Shown here piece by piece: positions 50,347 through 59,011 of a DNA stretch of 64,000 bases. Numbering within the stretch: position 1 is the stretch's first letter; the number at the start of each line of letters is the position of its first letter. The notes below the pieces were generated by a model that was given only the letters and a program-made list of their open reading frames with translations, ran no database searches and had not been told where the DNA came from. Origin of the DNA: JANNOG01 sp050329415 (lineage in GTDB: Bacteria; Actinomycetota; Actinomycetes; Actinomycetales; JBBAYJ01); the NCBI GenBank assembly GCA_050329415.1, contig JBHJOS010000011.1, positions 15,184 through 79,183 on the forward strand, in the 5' to 3' direction. Both the position numbers and the translations under genes were made by a program.

Positions 50347-53300
50347 CCGAGACCGTCGCCGCCTCCGTCGAGACCCACGGCACGCCCCAGGGCCTGCGCG
50401 TCGAGCGGGTCTGGACCACGCCGGGGGTGCACCCCTACGACGAGGTCACGTGGCAGCGCCGGGACGTCGTCCAGACCAACTGGCGGACCGGCGAGACGAT
50501 CTTCGAGCAGCACGGCGTCGAGTTCCCCGATTCCTGGTCCGTCAACGCCTCGACGATCGTCACGACGAAGTACTTCCGCGGCGCCGTCGGCGCGCCGGAC
50601 CGCGAGTGGAGCCTCAAGCAGCTCCTCGACCGGGTCGTGCTGACCTACACCCGGGCCGGGCGTGAGCACGGGTACTTCGCCTCCGACGACGACGCCATGG
50701 TGTTCGAGCACGAGCTCACGTGGATGCTGCTGCACCAGGTGTTCAGCTTCAACTCCCCCGTCTGGTTCAATGTCGGAACGCCCGCAAGGGCTCAAGTCTC
50801 GGCGTGCTTCATCCTTTCCGTGAATGACACCATGGAAAGCATTCTGAATTGGTACCGGGAAGAGGGCCTGATCTTCAAGGGCGGCTCCGGTTCGGGCATC
50901 AACCTGTCGCGCATCCGGTCCTCCAAGGAGCTGCTGCACTCGGGTGGGACCGCGAGCGGTCCGGTGTCGTTCATGCGCGGCGCGGACGCCTCGGCGGGAA
51001 CCATCAAGTCCGGCGGCGCGACGCGGCGGGCGGCCAAGATGGTCGTCCTCGACGTCGACCACCCGGACATCGCCGAGTTCGTCGAGACCAAGGCCCGGGA
51101 GGAGGACAAGATCCGCGTCCTGCGCGACGCCGGCTTCGACATGGATCTCGGCGGGCGGGACATCGCCAGCGTCCAGTACCAGAACGCCAACAACTCGGTC
51201 CGGGTCACCGACGAGTTCATGCGCGCCGTCGAGGCGGGGGAGTCCTTCGGGCTGCGGGCGCGGACCAGCGGCGAGGTGGTTGAGACCATCGACGCCCAGG
51301 AGCTGTGGCAGTCCATCGCCCAGGCGGCGTGGGCGTGCGCGGACCCCGGGATCCAGTACGACGGGACCATCAACGACTGGCACACGACCCCCGAGTCGGG
51401 GCGCATCAACGCGAGCAACCCGTGCTTTCCGGCCGACCAGCGCGTGGTCACGGACAAGGGGCTCGTCAAGATCGGCGACCTCGTGTCCCGCGCCGCCGAG
51501 GGTGAGACCTTCGCGGTCTACACCAACGACGTCACCAGCGAGGCGGACCCGGTCGCCCGTGTTGTGGCGACCCGGCCGCTGCAGTACATGGTCACGGGGA
51601 CGAACCCCATCGTGTCCCTGGAGTTCAGCGACGGATCCACGTTGCGGTGCACGCCCAAGCACCGGCTCTGGACGGAGAACCGCGGGTACGTGCGGGCGGA
51701 GGACCTCACCGAGACCGACGAGGTCGTGCGTTCCTTCCACGAGGCGACGCGCCCGGCCGCCGGCCTGGCACTGCCCGAGGCTGCCGTGGCGGCGGCTCGT
51801 GCGGTGCGCGGGTGGAGCGTCTCCCTGCCCAGCAAGTGGAGCGAGGACCTCGGGCACTATCTGGGATGGCTGGTCGGGGACGGCTGCCTGACCGACGCGG
51901 GCGCCGTCACCGTGTACGGCGCCGGGGACATCGACGAGGTGCTGCCGCGCCACCGCGAGTTCCTCGACCAGACCATGGGCTTCGAGGCCACGCCGTCGCT
52001 GCAGGCCAACGGGACCGTCCAGATGCGCGCCATGCGCGCCCAGTGGCGCACCTTGCTGGCGGGCCTCGGGGTGTCCTCGGGTCGTTCCGCCGAGAAGGTC
52101 GTCCCCGAGGCGGTGTTCGAGGCCCCCGACGACACTCTCCGCGCCTTCCTGCGCGGTCTCTTCGACGCCGACGGCTGCGTCGTCGACCAGAAGGCGAAGG
52201 GGACCCGGTACGTCGGCCTCGGGTCGCAGTCGAAGCGTCTGCTGCAGGGCGTGCAGGAACTTCTCGCGTCACTGGGTGTGGCCGCCCGGATCTACGAGAC
52301 GGGGACGAAGACCGACTCGTTCTCGTACACGACCGTTGGCGGCGAGGAGCGGCACTACGGGTCCGACGGACCCAGCTACGACCTGCGGATCAGCGGTCCC
52401 TCGCTGGCCCGGTTCGCCGAGCGTGTCGGCTTCACCATCGCTCGCGAGCAGGACCGGCTCGAGGCTCTGCTCGCCGAGCACTCGTTCTACGCCGTTCGCG
52501 AGACCGTGCGGATGCGGTCACGCGTCGACGACGGGTTCGAGACCACCTACAACCTCACTGAGCCCCGCAACCACAGCTACATCGTCAACGGCGTCGTGGT
52601 GGCGAACTGCTCGGAGTACATGCACCTCGACAACTCGTCCTGCAACCTCGCGAGCCTCAACCTCATGCGGTTCCTGCATGACGACGGATCATTTGATGCG
52701 GACCGTTTCGCGAAGTCGGTTGAGCTCGTCATCACGGCGATGGACATCTCCATCTGCTTTGCCGACTTCCCGACCGAGGCGATCGGCGACACCACCCGCA
52801 AGTTCCGCCAGCTCGGTATCGGCTACGCCAACCTCGGTGCGCTGCTGATGGCGTCGGGCCTGGCCTACGACTCCGAGGGCGGGCAGGCGTTGGCCGCATC
52901 CATCACCAGCCTCATGACCGGCACCGCCTATAAGCGGTCCGCCGAGCTGGCCGGCGTGGTCGGCCCTTACGAGGGGTACGCCCGCAACGTCGAGCCGCAC
53001 AAGCGAGTCATGCGCAAGCACGCCGAGGCCAACGCGCAGATCCCGTCCATGCACCCGCTGGACATCGCGGTGAAGGACAAGGCCGCCGCCGCGTGGGAGG
53101 CGTGCCTGTCGATCGGTGAGGCCAAGGGGTGGCGCAACGCCCAGGCCAGCGTCCTGGCTCCGACGGGGTGCCTGACAGGGGACACCTTGGTGACGACGAA
53201 CCGGGGTCTCGCGCGCCTGTCGGAACTGGGCGACGTCTGGGGCGACCGCTGGCAGGGGCTCGACCTCGAGGTTTCGACCGACGACGGTCCCCGCCGCGCG

Positions 53301-55799
53301 ACTCAGTTCTTCGTCAACGGCGAGGAGCCGACCCGCCGTGTCGTGACGGCCGGCGGCTACCGCATCCAGGGGACTCTCGCCCACCGCGTCAAGGTGATCG
53401 ACCGGGAGACCGGCGGCTGGCTGTGGCGGCGGCTTGCTGATGTCGCCCCCGGCGACCTCGTCCCGATCCAGTTGGGCACGATGGTCGGGAGCCCGAGGCG
53501 CGTCCCGCTGCCTGTGCTCGACCAGGCCTACTACGCCGGCGACCGCTACGTGGCGGTGCCGGACAGCCTCGACGAGGGCCTCGCCGAGCTCGCCGGGTAC
53601 TTCATGGGCGACGGCAGCCTGCACGCCAAGGGCATCCGCTTCTGTGTCGCGAACACCGACCTCGACGTCGTCGAGCGCCTGCGCGTGCTGGGCAAGGACC
53701 TCTTCAACCTCGAAGCGGTGGTCACCTCCCAGAAGGGTTACCAGGAGGTCACGCTGCAGTCGGTGCGCCTCGCCCGCTGGTGGCAGGCGGCGGGTCTGGC
53801 GAAGGACCTTCCCGGGGTCGACCACTCCGGCAAGGGATGGACCCCCCGCGTCCCGGCGGTGATCCGCGAGAGCAACGACCCAGCGATCTACCGCGCGTTC
53901 ATCCGTGGCGTCTTCGAGGCCGACGGCACGGTGCTCGAAGGAGTTCCCTCGGTCTCGACAGCCTCCCAGCTGTTCGGCGACGACCTCCGCACGCTGCTCT
54001 TGGCGGTGGGTCTGCCCACGACGACCCGCGAGACCACCTCGGGTTGGGGTGGCCCGCAGTTCCAGGTCCGGGTGCGCAACCGTGACCACGCCATGCGGTT
54101 CGGGCGCGACATCGGCTTCCTGAGTCACCGCAAGGCGGGGCTGGTCGCGACCGACCTGGGACCTCAGGCCGGCAACCGTGACCGCATCGTGCTGGCCGGT
54201 GACGAGTGGCTGTCGATCGTGCCGGTGGGCCACCCGCTGCGTGGACTGGTCCAGCAGGCCGTCGCCCCTGGCGTCGGCCTGAGCCGGCGGCTGGCCGAGC
54301 AGGTTCTCGCCGCCACGGGCGACGCCCGCGTCGCCGATGCCCTCGGGTACCTCTACGAAGAGGTGCAGGTCAACGAGGACGGCGGCCTGCAGCCGACCTA
54401 TGACCTGTCGGTGCCGGACAACGTCACCTACGTGGCTTCAGGCTTCGTGTCCCACAACACCATCGGCTTCATGATGGACTGCGACACCACGGGCATCGAG
54501 CCGGACTTCTCGCTGGTGAAGTTCAAGAAGCTCGTCGGTGGCGGGTCCATGCAGATCGTCAACCAGACGATCCCGCGGGCGCTGCGCAAGTTCGGCTACT
54601 CGGAAGAGACGATCGAGGCGATCGTCGCCTACATCGCCGAGCACGGGCACGTCGAAGACGCGCCGGGCCTGCGCCCCGAGCACTACGAGGTGTTCGACTG
54701 CGCGGTCGGCCGGCGGTCCATCAGTGCGATGGGCCACGTCCGGATGATGGCGGCGGTCCAGCCGTTCCTCTCCGGCGCCATCAGCAAGACCGTCAACATG
54801 CCGGAGGAGGCCACGGTCGCCGATGTCGCCGAGGTGTACCTCGAGGGCTGGAAGTCGGGCCTCAAGGCGCTGGCGATCTACCGGGACAACTGCAAGGTCG
54901 GTCAGCCGCTCAGCACGGGCAGCTCGCGCAAGGCCGACAAGGCGGCCGAGGCCGCTGCCGAGGTCTCGGCCGAGGCGGCAATCGAGGCTGCGCCGGTGAC
55001 TCCCGAACCCGAGGTCCGGATCGAGTACCGCCCGATCCGCAAGCGGCTGCCCAAGAAGCGCCCCGCCACGACGACGAGCTTCACGGTCGGTGGTGCCCAG
55101 GGCTACATGATCAGCTCGTCGTACCCGGACGACGGCCTGGGTGAGCTGTTCCTCAAGATGGCCAAGCAGGGCTCCACCCTGGCCGGGGTCATGGACGCGT
55201 TCTCGATCGCGGTGTCCATCGGCATGCAGTACGGGGTCCCGCTGCAGACCTACGTCGAGAAGTTCACCAACATGCGGTTCGAGCCGGCCGGCATCACCGA
55301 TGACCCCGACGTCCGCATGACGTCGTCGATCGTCGACTACGTGTTCCGCCGCCTCGCGCTGGACTACCTGGACTTCGACACCCGGTCGGGCATGGGCATC
55401 TACTCGGCGGAAGAGCGGCAGCGCCAGCTCGAGACGGGCTCGTACCTGCCGACGGACGAGGACGACCAGGGCTGGGGCCTCGGTGACGGGGACCTCCACC
55501 CCACCGCCCCGGTCCAGGCGGTCGCCGCACCCGCCCCGGCGGCACCGGCGGAGCACGACCACGCCGACGAGTCCGCCGGCCACGACCACAGCCCCGAACG
55601 GTTGACGGTCGAAGCCCCCGGCGCCATCCCCGCAGCCCGCCCGGTGTCGTCCGAGATCCACTCGTCCGCCGAACTGATGGACGCCCTCCAGGGCCGTACT
55701 GCCGATTCCCCGATCTGCATGACCTGCGGAGTCAAGATGCGCCCCGCCGGCTCCTGCTACGTGTGCGAAGGCTGCGGCAGCACCTCCGGCTGCAGCTGA
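50343..55799 (+). CDS. nrdJ: Adenosylcobalamin-dependent ribonucleotide reductase with two inteins
   Basis: An 1818-aa precursor; after removal of two inteins (residues 361-755 and 943-1372) a 993-aa class II ribonucleotide reductase remains. It reduces ribonucleotides to deoxyribonucleotides with a cobalamin radical. Extein landmarks: AQVSACFIL (redox Cys), NASNP|CSEYMHL (the thiyl-radical Cys and following Glu), LAPTG|TIGFMMDCDTTG (phosphate loop), and a C-terminal Cys-rich tail CMTCGVKMRPAGSCYVCEGC. ATG at 50343 overlaps nrdR. The enzyme is oxygen-independent in its radical step. Active enzyme depends on correct splicing at both sites. Confidence 0.96.
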   Translation: MTETVAASVETHGTPQGLRVERVWTTPGVHPYDEVTWQRRDVVQTNWRTGETIFEQHGVEFPDSWSVNASTIVTTKYFRGAVGAPDREWSLKQLLDRVVLTYTRAGREHGYFASDDDAMVFEHELTWMLLHQVFSFNSPVWFNVGTPARAQVSACFILSVNDTMESILNWYREEGLIFKGGSGSGINLSRIRSSKELLHSGGTASGPVSFMRGADASAGTIKSGGATRRAAKMVVLDVDHPDIAEFVETKAREEDKIRVLRDAGFDMDLGGRDIASVQYQNANNSVRVTDEFMRAVEAGESFGLRARTSGEVVETIDAQELWQSIAQAAWACADPGIQYDGTINDWHTTPESGRINASNPCFPADQRVVTDKGLVKIGDLVSRAAEGETFAVYTNDVTSEADPVARVVATRPLQYMVTGTNPIVSLEFSDGSTLRCTPKHRLWTENRGYVRAEDLTETDEVVRSFHEATRPAAGLALPEAAVAAARAVRGWSVSLPSKWSEDLGHYLGWLVGDGCLTDAGAVTVYGAGDIDEVLPRHREFLDQTMGFEATPSLQANGTVQMRAMRAQWRTLLAGLGVSSGRSAEKVVPEAVFEAPDDTLRAFLRGLFDADGCVVDQKAKGTRYVGLGSQSKRLLQGVQELLASLGVAARIYETGTKTDSFSYTTVGGEERHYGSDGPSYDLRISGPSLARFAERVGFTIAREQDRLEALLAEHSFYAVRETVRMRSRVDDGFETTYNLTEPRNHSYIVNGVVVANCSEYMHLDNSSCNLASLNLMRFLHDDGSFDADRFAKSVELVITAMDISICFADFPTEAIGDTTRKFRQLGIGYANLGALLMASGLAYDSEGGQALAASITSLMTGTAYKRSAELAGVVGPYEGYARNVEPHKRVMRKHAEANAQIPSMHPLDIAVKDKAAAAWEACLSIGEAKGWRNAQASVLAPTGCLTGDTLVTTNRGLARLSELGDVWGDRWQGLDLEVSTDDGPRRATQFFVNGEEPTRRVVTAGGYRIQGTLAHRVKVIDRETGGWLWRRLADVAPGDLVPIQLGTMVGSPRRVPLPVLDQAYYAGDRYVAVPDSLDEGLAELAGYFMGDGSLHAKGIRFCVANTDLDVVERLRVLGKDLFNLEAVVTSQKGYQEVTLQSVRLARWWQAAGLAKDLPGVDHSGKGWTPRVPAVIRESNDPAIYRAFIRGVFEADGTVLEGVPSVSTASQLFGDDLRTLLLAVGLPTTTRETTSGWGGPQFQVRVRNRDHAMRFGRDIGFLSHRKAGLVATDLGPQAGNRDRIVLAGDEWLSIVPVGHPLRGLVQQAVAPGVGLSRRLAEQVLAATGDARVADALGYLYEEVQVNEDGGLQPTYDLSVPDNVTYVASGFVSHNTIGFMMDCDTTGIEPDFSLVKFKKLVGGGSMQIVNQTIPRALRKFGYSEETIEAIVAYIAEHGHVEDAPGLRPEHYEVFDCAVGRRSISAMGHVRMMAAVQPFLSGAISKTVNMPEEATVADVAEVYLEGWKSGLKALAIYRDNCKVGQPLSTGSSRKADKAAEAAAEVSAEAAIEAAPVTPEPEVRIEYRPIRKRLPKKRPATTTSFTVGGAQGYMISSSYPDDGLGELFLKMAKQGSTLAGVMDAFSIAVSIGMQYGVPLQTYVEKFTNMRFEPAGITDDPDVRMTSSIVDYVFRRLALDYLDFDTRSGMGIYSAEERQRQLETGSYLPTDEDDQGWGLGDGDLHPTAPVQAVAAPAPAAPAEHDHADESAGHDHSPERLTVEAPGAIPAARPVSSEIHSSAELMDALQGRTADSPICMTCGVKMRPAGSCYVCEGCGSTSGCS
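51423..52607 (+). other. Intein 1 in NrdJ (LAGLIDADG type)
   Basis: A 395-aa intein starting Cys (CFPADQRVVTDKGLVKIGDL) and ending ...SYIVNGVVVAN, followed by extein Cys756. Splicing block A at its start, block B-like TNPIVSLEFSDGSTLRCTPKHRLWT, and two DOD motifs (LGWLVGDGCL and LRGLFDADGCV), so the homing endonuclease looks complete. The penultimate residue is Ala instead of the usual His. It is inserted directly before the catalytic radical cysteine. Confidence 0.93.
53169..54458 (+). other. Intein 2 in NrdJ (LAGLIDADG type)
   Basis: A 430-aa intein starting CLTGDTLVTTNRGLARLSEL and ending VTYVASGFVSHN, followed by extein Thr1373. Block B appears as YRIQGTLAHRVKVID, and DOD motifs are LAGYFMGDGSL and IRGVFEADGTV. 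The C-terminal His-Asn pair is canonical. It interrupts the APTG|TIG phosphate-binding loop. Confidence 0.95.
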
Positions 55800-55975
55800 T
55801 GTGTGTGACCAGATTGTATCGAGGGATCTGACCTCCCTTTGTCGAGGGGTGATTTCTTTGAGGCAGTAGGGAGAGCGAGGGCTTCGACGTTGTCAAGGCA
55901 GGAAACGGCTCGGCTGGGGCGCACGACCGGGAGCAGGCGATTGCTCGCTCCCAAAGGCGCTGACTTGGGTGCCGG
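55800..55975. promoter_or_regulatory. Intergenic region between nrdJ and the CBASS module
   Basis: A 176-bp stretch with visibly lower GC than the flanking core. It has an inverted repeat GGGAGC (55929-55934) and GCTCCC (55947-55952), possibly a terminator for nrdJ or an operator. No tRNA or clear attachment-site repeat was seen. A promoter for the following two genes must lie here but no strong match stands out. Confidence 0.4.
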
Positions 55976-57178
55976 GTGAGCGGCAAATCCGAGAGCGCGG
56001 CTTACGGGCGTGGGGGCAAGCGTGTGGACGTGTCCGCACCAGTGGCTCGTCGCGTCTGGACGGCCTCCGGCGGCCGATGCGCGTTCTGCAACAAGAATGT
56101 CCTCGACGACGATGCGACCGGCCGGCCGGTCTTCACGGGCGAGCTGGCCCACATCGTGGGAGCGACGAGTGGCGCAAAGTCGCCGCGAGGCGAGTCGCGT
56201 CTCAGCCTGAAGGAGCGTGCGGAGGCGGACAACCTCCTGCTGCTGTGCGGCGACGAACACAAAGTCATCGACAGCGACGAGTTCTGGGACCGCTATAGCG
56301 ACGAGGACCTGCGGCACCAGAAAGCGTGGCACGAGCAGGCCATTCGTGACCTCACTTCGCTACGGAGTCGACCGCGCACGGCGGTTGTCCGCGTCGTCGG
56401 GGACATCCGGGGCAGAGTCACCGATTTCAGCCGGGACACCGTCGTGACGGCCCTTTTCGCCCAGGGCCGCTTTCCGGATTTCCCGTTGCAACGCAGCGGA
56501 CCAGACGGCTTCGAGATCGACCTACGAGGCCAGCTTGCCGGCGCCGAGGCCGCCAACGACGCCGCCTACCTCCAGTTTGCGACGACGCAGCTGCGGGAGC
56601 GTCTCGCGCCTCTGCGCCAGCACCTGACCCACCATGGCCTAGAGCACCTATCCGTGTTCGCTCTCGCTCGCATCCCGCTGCTCGTCCTGCTCGGAACACT
56701 CCTGGACGACGGCACGCGGGTAACCGTGCAGAACAAGCGCCGTGACAGCGACATCGGTTGGGGCTGGCCGAGCTCCGATCCCTCGGACGGGCTAACCGTC
56801 GCCGTCACGGTCACGCAGGGCAGCGGTGACCCGGTTGTCGCCGTCAGCGTGAGCGGCCCGGTCAATCTGCAGGCACTTCCGCCCGAGCTCGAAGATCGGC
56901 CACGCTACGAGCTCACCCTCACGGGCGTCCCGCCCAGTCCCACCGCGCTCCGCAGCGCCGCCGACCTCGAGATCCTCATCGAGACTTGGCGGGGTCTCCT
57001 CGCCATGCTGGAACGCGACTATCGAGGCCGTCCCGTGAACCTACTCGCGGCCGTCCCAGCCGCGGCTGCGGTCGAGCTTGGACGTGCCCACATGAACGGC
57101 ACACACCCCATGCTGCGCGTCTATGACTGGAACGCCGACGCGGGCACGTACATCTTCGCTTTGGAGGCTGGCCAATGA
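55976..57178 (+). CDS. cap5: HNH-SAVED effector nuclease of CBASS (Cap5-like)
   Basis: A 400-aa two-domain effector. Residues 20-100 form an HNH nuclease: zinc Cys35-x2-Cys38, catalytic His59 in GELAHIVG, Asn86 in ADNLLLLC, Cys91 and His95. Residues ~140-400 are a SAVED cyclic-nucleotide sensor (LSVFALARIPLLVLLGTLLDD; a late GRAHMNGTHPMLRVYDW segment). In CBASS, a cyclic nucleotide made during phage infection binds SAVED and switches the HNH domain to degrade DNA. GTG at 55976 lacks a strong ribosome site. The stop overlaps the CD-NTase start (ATGA). GC content and codons differ from the core genes, pointing to horizontal transfer. Confidence 0.9.
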   Translation: MSGKSESAAYGRGGKRVDVSAPVARRVWTASGGRCAFCNKNVLDDDATGRPVFTGELAHIVGATSGAKSPRGESRLSLKERAEADNLLLLCGDEHKVIDSDEFWDRYSDEDLRHQKAWHEQAIRDLTSLRSRPRTAVVRVVGDIRGRVTDFSRDTVVTALFAQGRFPDFPLQRSGPDGFEIDLRGQLAGAEAANDAAYLQFATTQLRERLAPLRQHLTHHGLEHLSVFALARIPLLVLLGTLLDDGTRVTVQNKRRDSDIGWGWPSSDPSDGLTVAVTVTQGSGDPVVAVSVSGPVNLQALPPELEDRPRYELTLTGVPPSPTALRSAADLEILIETWRGLLAMLERDYRGRPVNLLAAVPAAAAVELGRAHMNGTHPMLRVYDWNADAGTYIFALEAGQ

Positions 57179-58491
57179 CGATCGAAGATGCCTTCGCCGA
57201 CTTCCTGACGCGTAAGGTGAACATCAGCGACGCGATGATGATCAAGCTCAACGATCGCGTCGACGCCGTCACCAGCTTTCTGCGTGACCAGTGGGAACAT
57301 GCGGGGTACATCGACGACTTCGTCCCGCAAGGCTCGCTGGCCCAGAAGACGATCATTCGGCCGGTGAACAAGCCGGTGTTCGACGCGGACGTTCTGATGC
57401 TGATGCGTCAGCCGCCCGGATGGAGCCCGGCCACCTACACGTCAGAGCTCAAGCGAGCCTTCCTCGCGAGCGCCACATACGCCTTGATGGCACACAAACG
57501 CACCCGTTGCGTGTACATCGACTACGCGGACGAGTTCCACATCGACGTCGTCCCATACGTAGTGCCGATGTCGTCGATAACCAACAACAAGACTGACGCC
57601 TACGAGCTCAGCCTCCCCGAGGCGTTCAACAGCTGGCTCGACGGCAAGGACAGGCTGGCGAACGGGAAGCTTCCCGAGATCATCCGTCTACTGAAGTTCC
57701 TGCGTGACAAGCGCCAAAACGCCACAAGGTCCTTGTTTCTCACCGTGCTCGTGGGCGAGCGCATCCGATGGTGGGACGATGGCTGCTACGACACCCTCCC
57801 GACGGCGTTCGCCACCGTCGTGGCCGACCTGTCGCAGTACCTTGTCGACAACCCGTCGTTGCCGTTCCTGCCCGACCCGGCCGGTACCGGTTGCAACCTT
57901 GCTGACCGATGGACCGAGGAGGGCTACACGGCCCTGCGGAACTGGGCGACGAACAACCTTGCACCCAAGGTCGCTGATGCAGCCGCCGAGACTGAGACGG
58001 TCAAGGCGGAGCTGCTGTGGCAGGACGTGTTCGGCAGTGACTTCAAGCTGACCTCAACCGCCCTCGCAACGAAATCCGCGGCGGCCTTGGTCCCGAGGTC
58101 CGAGCAGTTCCTGCTTCGCGACCTGGACATCCCCAACCGGCTCACCGGTGAGGTCAGCCTTGTCGGACGCGTCCGCGCCCTGGGCGTGGCGAACAAGGCC
58201 TATGACCTGCCGACAAGGGGCAACCGCGTCGGCAAGGGCCGCGTCATCGACTTCGAGGTCCGCAGTTGTGACGTCCCAGCGCCATACGAGCTGTACTGGA
58301 AGGTGCGCAACCGCGGCGACGAAGCGAAGCAGGTCGGCGAGCTTCGCGGTGAGATCACCAAGGCGCCGCCGGTCAGCATGTCGCGTAAGGAGCGCACCGC
58401 GTACCGGGGCTCGCACTTCGTCGAGGTGTATGTCGTCAAGAACGGAGTGTGCGTTGCCAATGACCACCAGGAGGTTGTCGTGACTCGCTGA
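57175..58491 (+). CDS. CD-NTase (cGAS/DncV-like nucleotidyltransferase) with AGS-C domain
   Basis: A 438-aa signal synthase of CBASS. The nucleotidyltransferase core has the GS motif G53-S54 (VPQGSLAQKT), the metal-binding D70-x-D72 (VFDADVLML) and the third Asp D124 (FHIDVVPYV), so all catalytic residues are present. The C-terminal ~145 residues (ALVPRSEQF ... PYELYWKVRNRGDEAKQVGEL ... AYRGSHFVEVYVVKNG) fit the AGS-C sensor domain often fused to SMODS-type enzymes. It should make a cyclic di- or trinucleotide that activates the partner; product and clade cannot be told by eye. No Cap2/Cap3 or CapH/CapP gene adjoins, so the module is the minimal two-gene kind. Confidence 0.9.
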   Translation: MTIEDAFADFLTRKVNISDAMMIKLNDRVDAVTSFLRDQWEHAGYIDDFVPQGSLAQKTIIRPVNKPVFDADVLMLMRQPPGWSPATYTSELKRAFLASATYALMAHKRTRCVYIDYADEFHIDVVPYVVPMSSITNNKTDAYELSLPEAFNSWLDGKDRLANGKLPEIIRLLKFLRDKRQNATRSLFLTVLVGERIRWWDDGCYDTLPTAFATVVADLSQYLVDNPSLPFLPDPAGTGCNLADRWTEEGYTALRNWATNNLAPKVADAAAETETVKAELLWQDVFGSDFKLTSTALATKSAAALVPRSEQFLLRDLDIPNRLTGEVSLVGRVRALGVANKAYDLPTRGNRVGKGRVIDFEVRSCDVPAPYELYWKVRNRGDEAKQVGELRGEITKAPPVSMSRKERTAYRGSHFVEVYVVKNGVCVANDHQEVVVTR

Positions 58492-58513
58492 CCCTTGTCG
58501 GGTCAGGAGCAGG

Positions 58514-58825
58514 CTGAGACCTCCCGGCGTGTCCGGAGACTCCCAGCGTTGGGAGCATCTGGTCATGGCGCGTCCGAGCAGGTACCCGCTGCAGTTGCGG
58601 GAGCGGGCGGTGCGGATGGTCGCGGAGGTGCGGCCGGACTATCCGTCGGAGTGGGCGGCAGACCTGGTCAACCGGGACTTCACCGCGACCGCGCCGAACC
58701 GGTTGGCGGCCGCAGTCGACGCCGTGCTCGATGACGAGCAGGTGCGCCGATGGGACTCGGCGTTACCTGCGAGGCTGCAGTCGTCGCTCGGTGCCCACAT
58801 CACCGCGTGTCGACGCCGCCTGTAG
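58514..58825 (+). mobile_element. Internally deleted IS3-family remnant
   Basis: An ORF from the ATG at 58566 begins like IS3 OrfA (MARPSRYPLQLRERAVRMVA, then PDYPSEWAA) and jumps to an OrfB-like piece (LVNRDFTATAPNRL), after which similarity is lost. TGAGACCTCCCGGC at 58514 looks like the left terminal repeat. The transposase is thus a deletion fusion and non-functional. It lies between CBASS and the AbiEi gene. Confidence 0.75.
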
Positions 58826-59011
58826 GAGTCGCTGAGCCGAGGGCGCTGATTGCCTGTCGGGCGGCTCCGCCCCTGGTCATCGCCACGACGGGGGCGGGCG
58901 AGCGCCTGCGCCGCCACGTGGCCGCGATCGCGAGGGAGGCGCGGGTCGCGTCGGAAGTGTAGACAGTACAGGTTGACCTGTGTTCGTTTCCCTACGTGTG
59001 TGGAGGATCCA
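58826..59011. promoter_or_regulatory. abiEi upstream region with palindromic operator
   Basis: ACAGGT (58968-58973) and ACCTGT (58976-58981) form a perfect inverted repeat around TG; a TTGACC -35-like hexamer overlaps it (58973-58978). AbiEi antitoxins are known to bind inverted repeats in their own promoter. The remaining ~140 bp upstream show no gene that can be supported. Confidence 0.5.

Noticed and set aside
58750..58962. 70-codon frame with APPLVIATTGAG, faintly like part of PriA
   Set aside because: Only a dozen residues resemble the family and the context is an IS remnant; not enough for a call.
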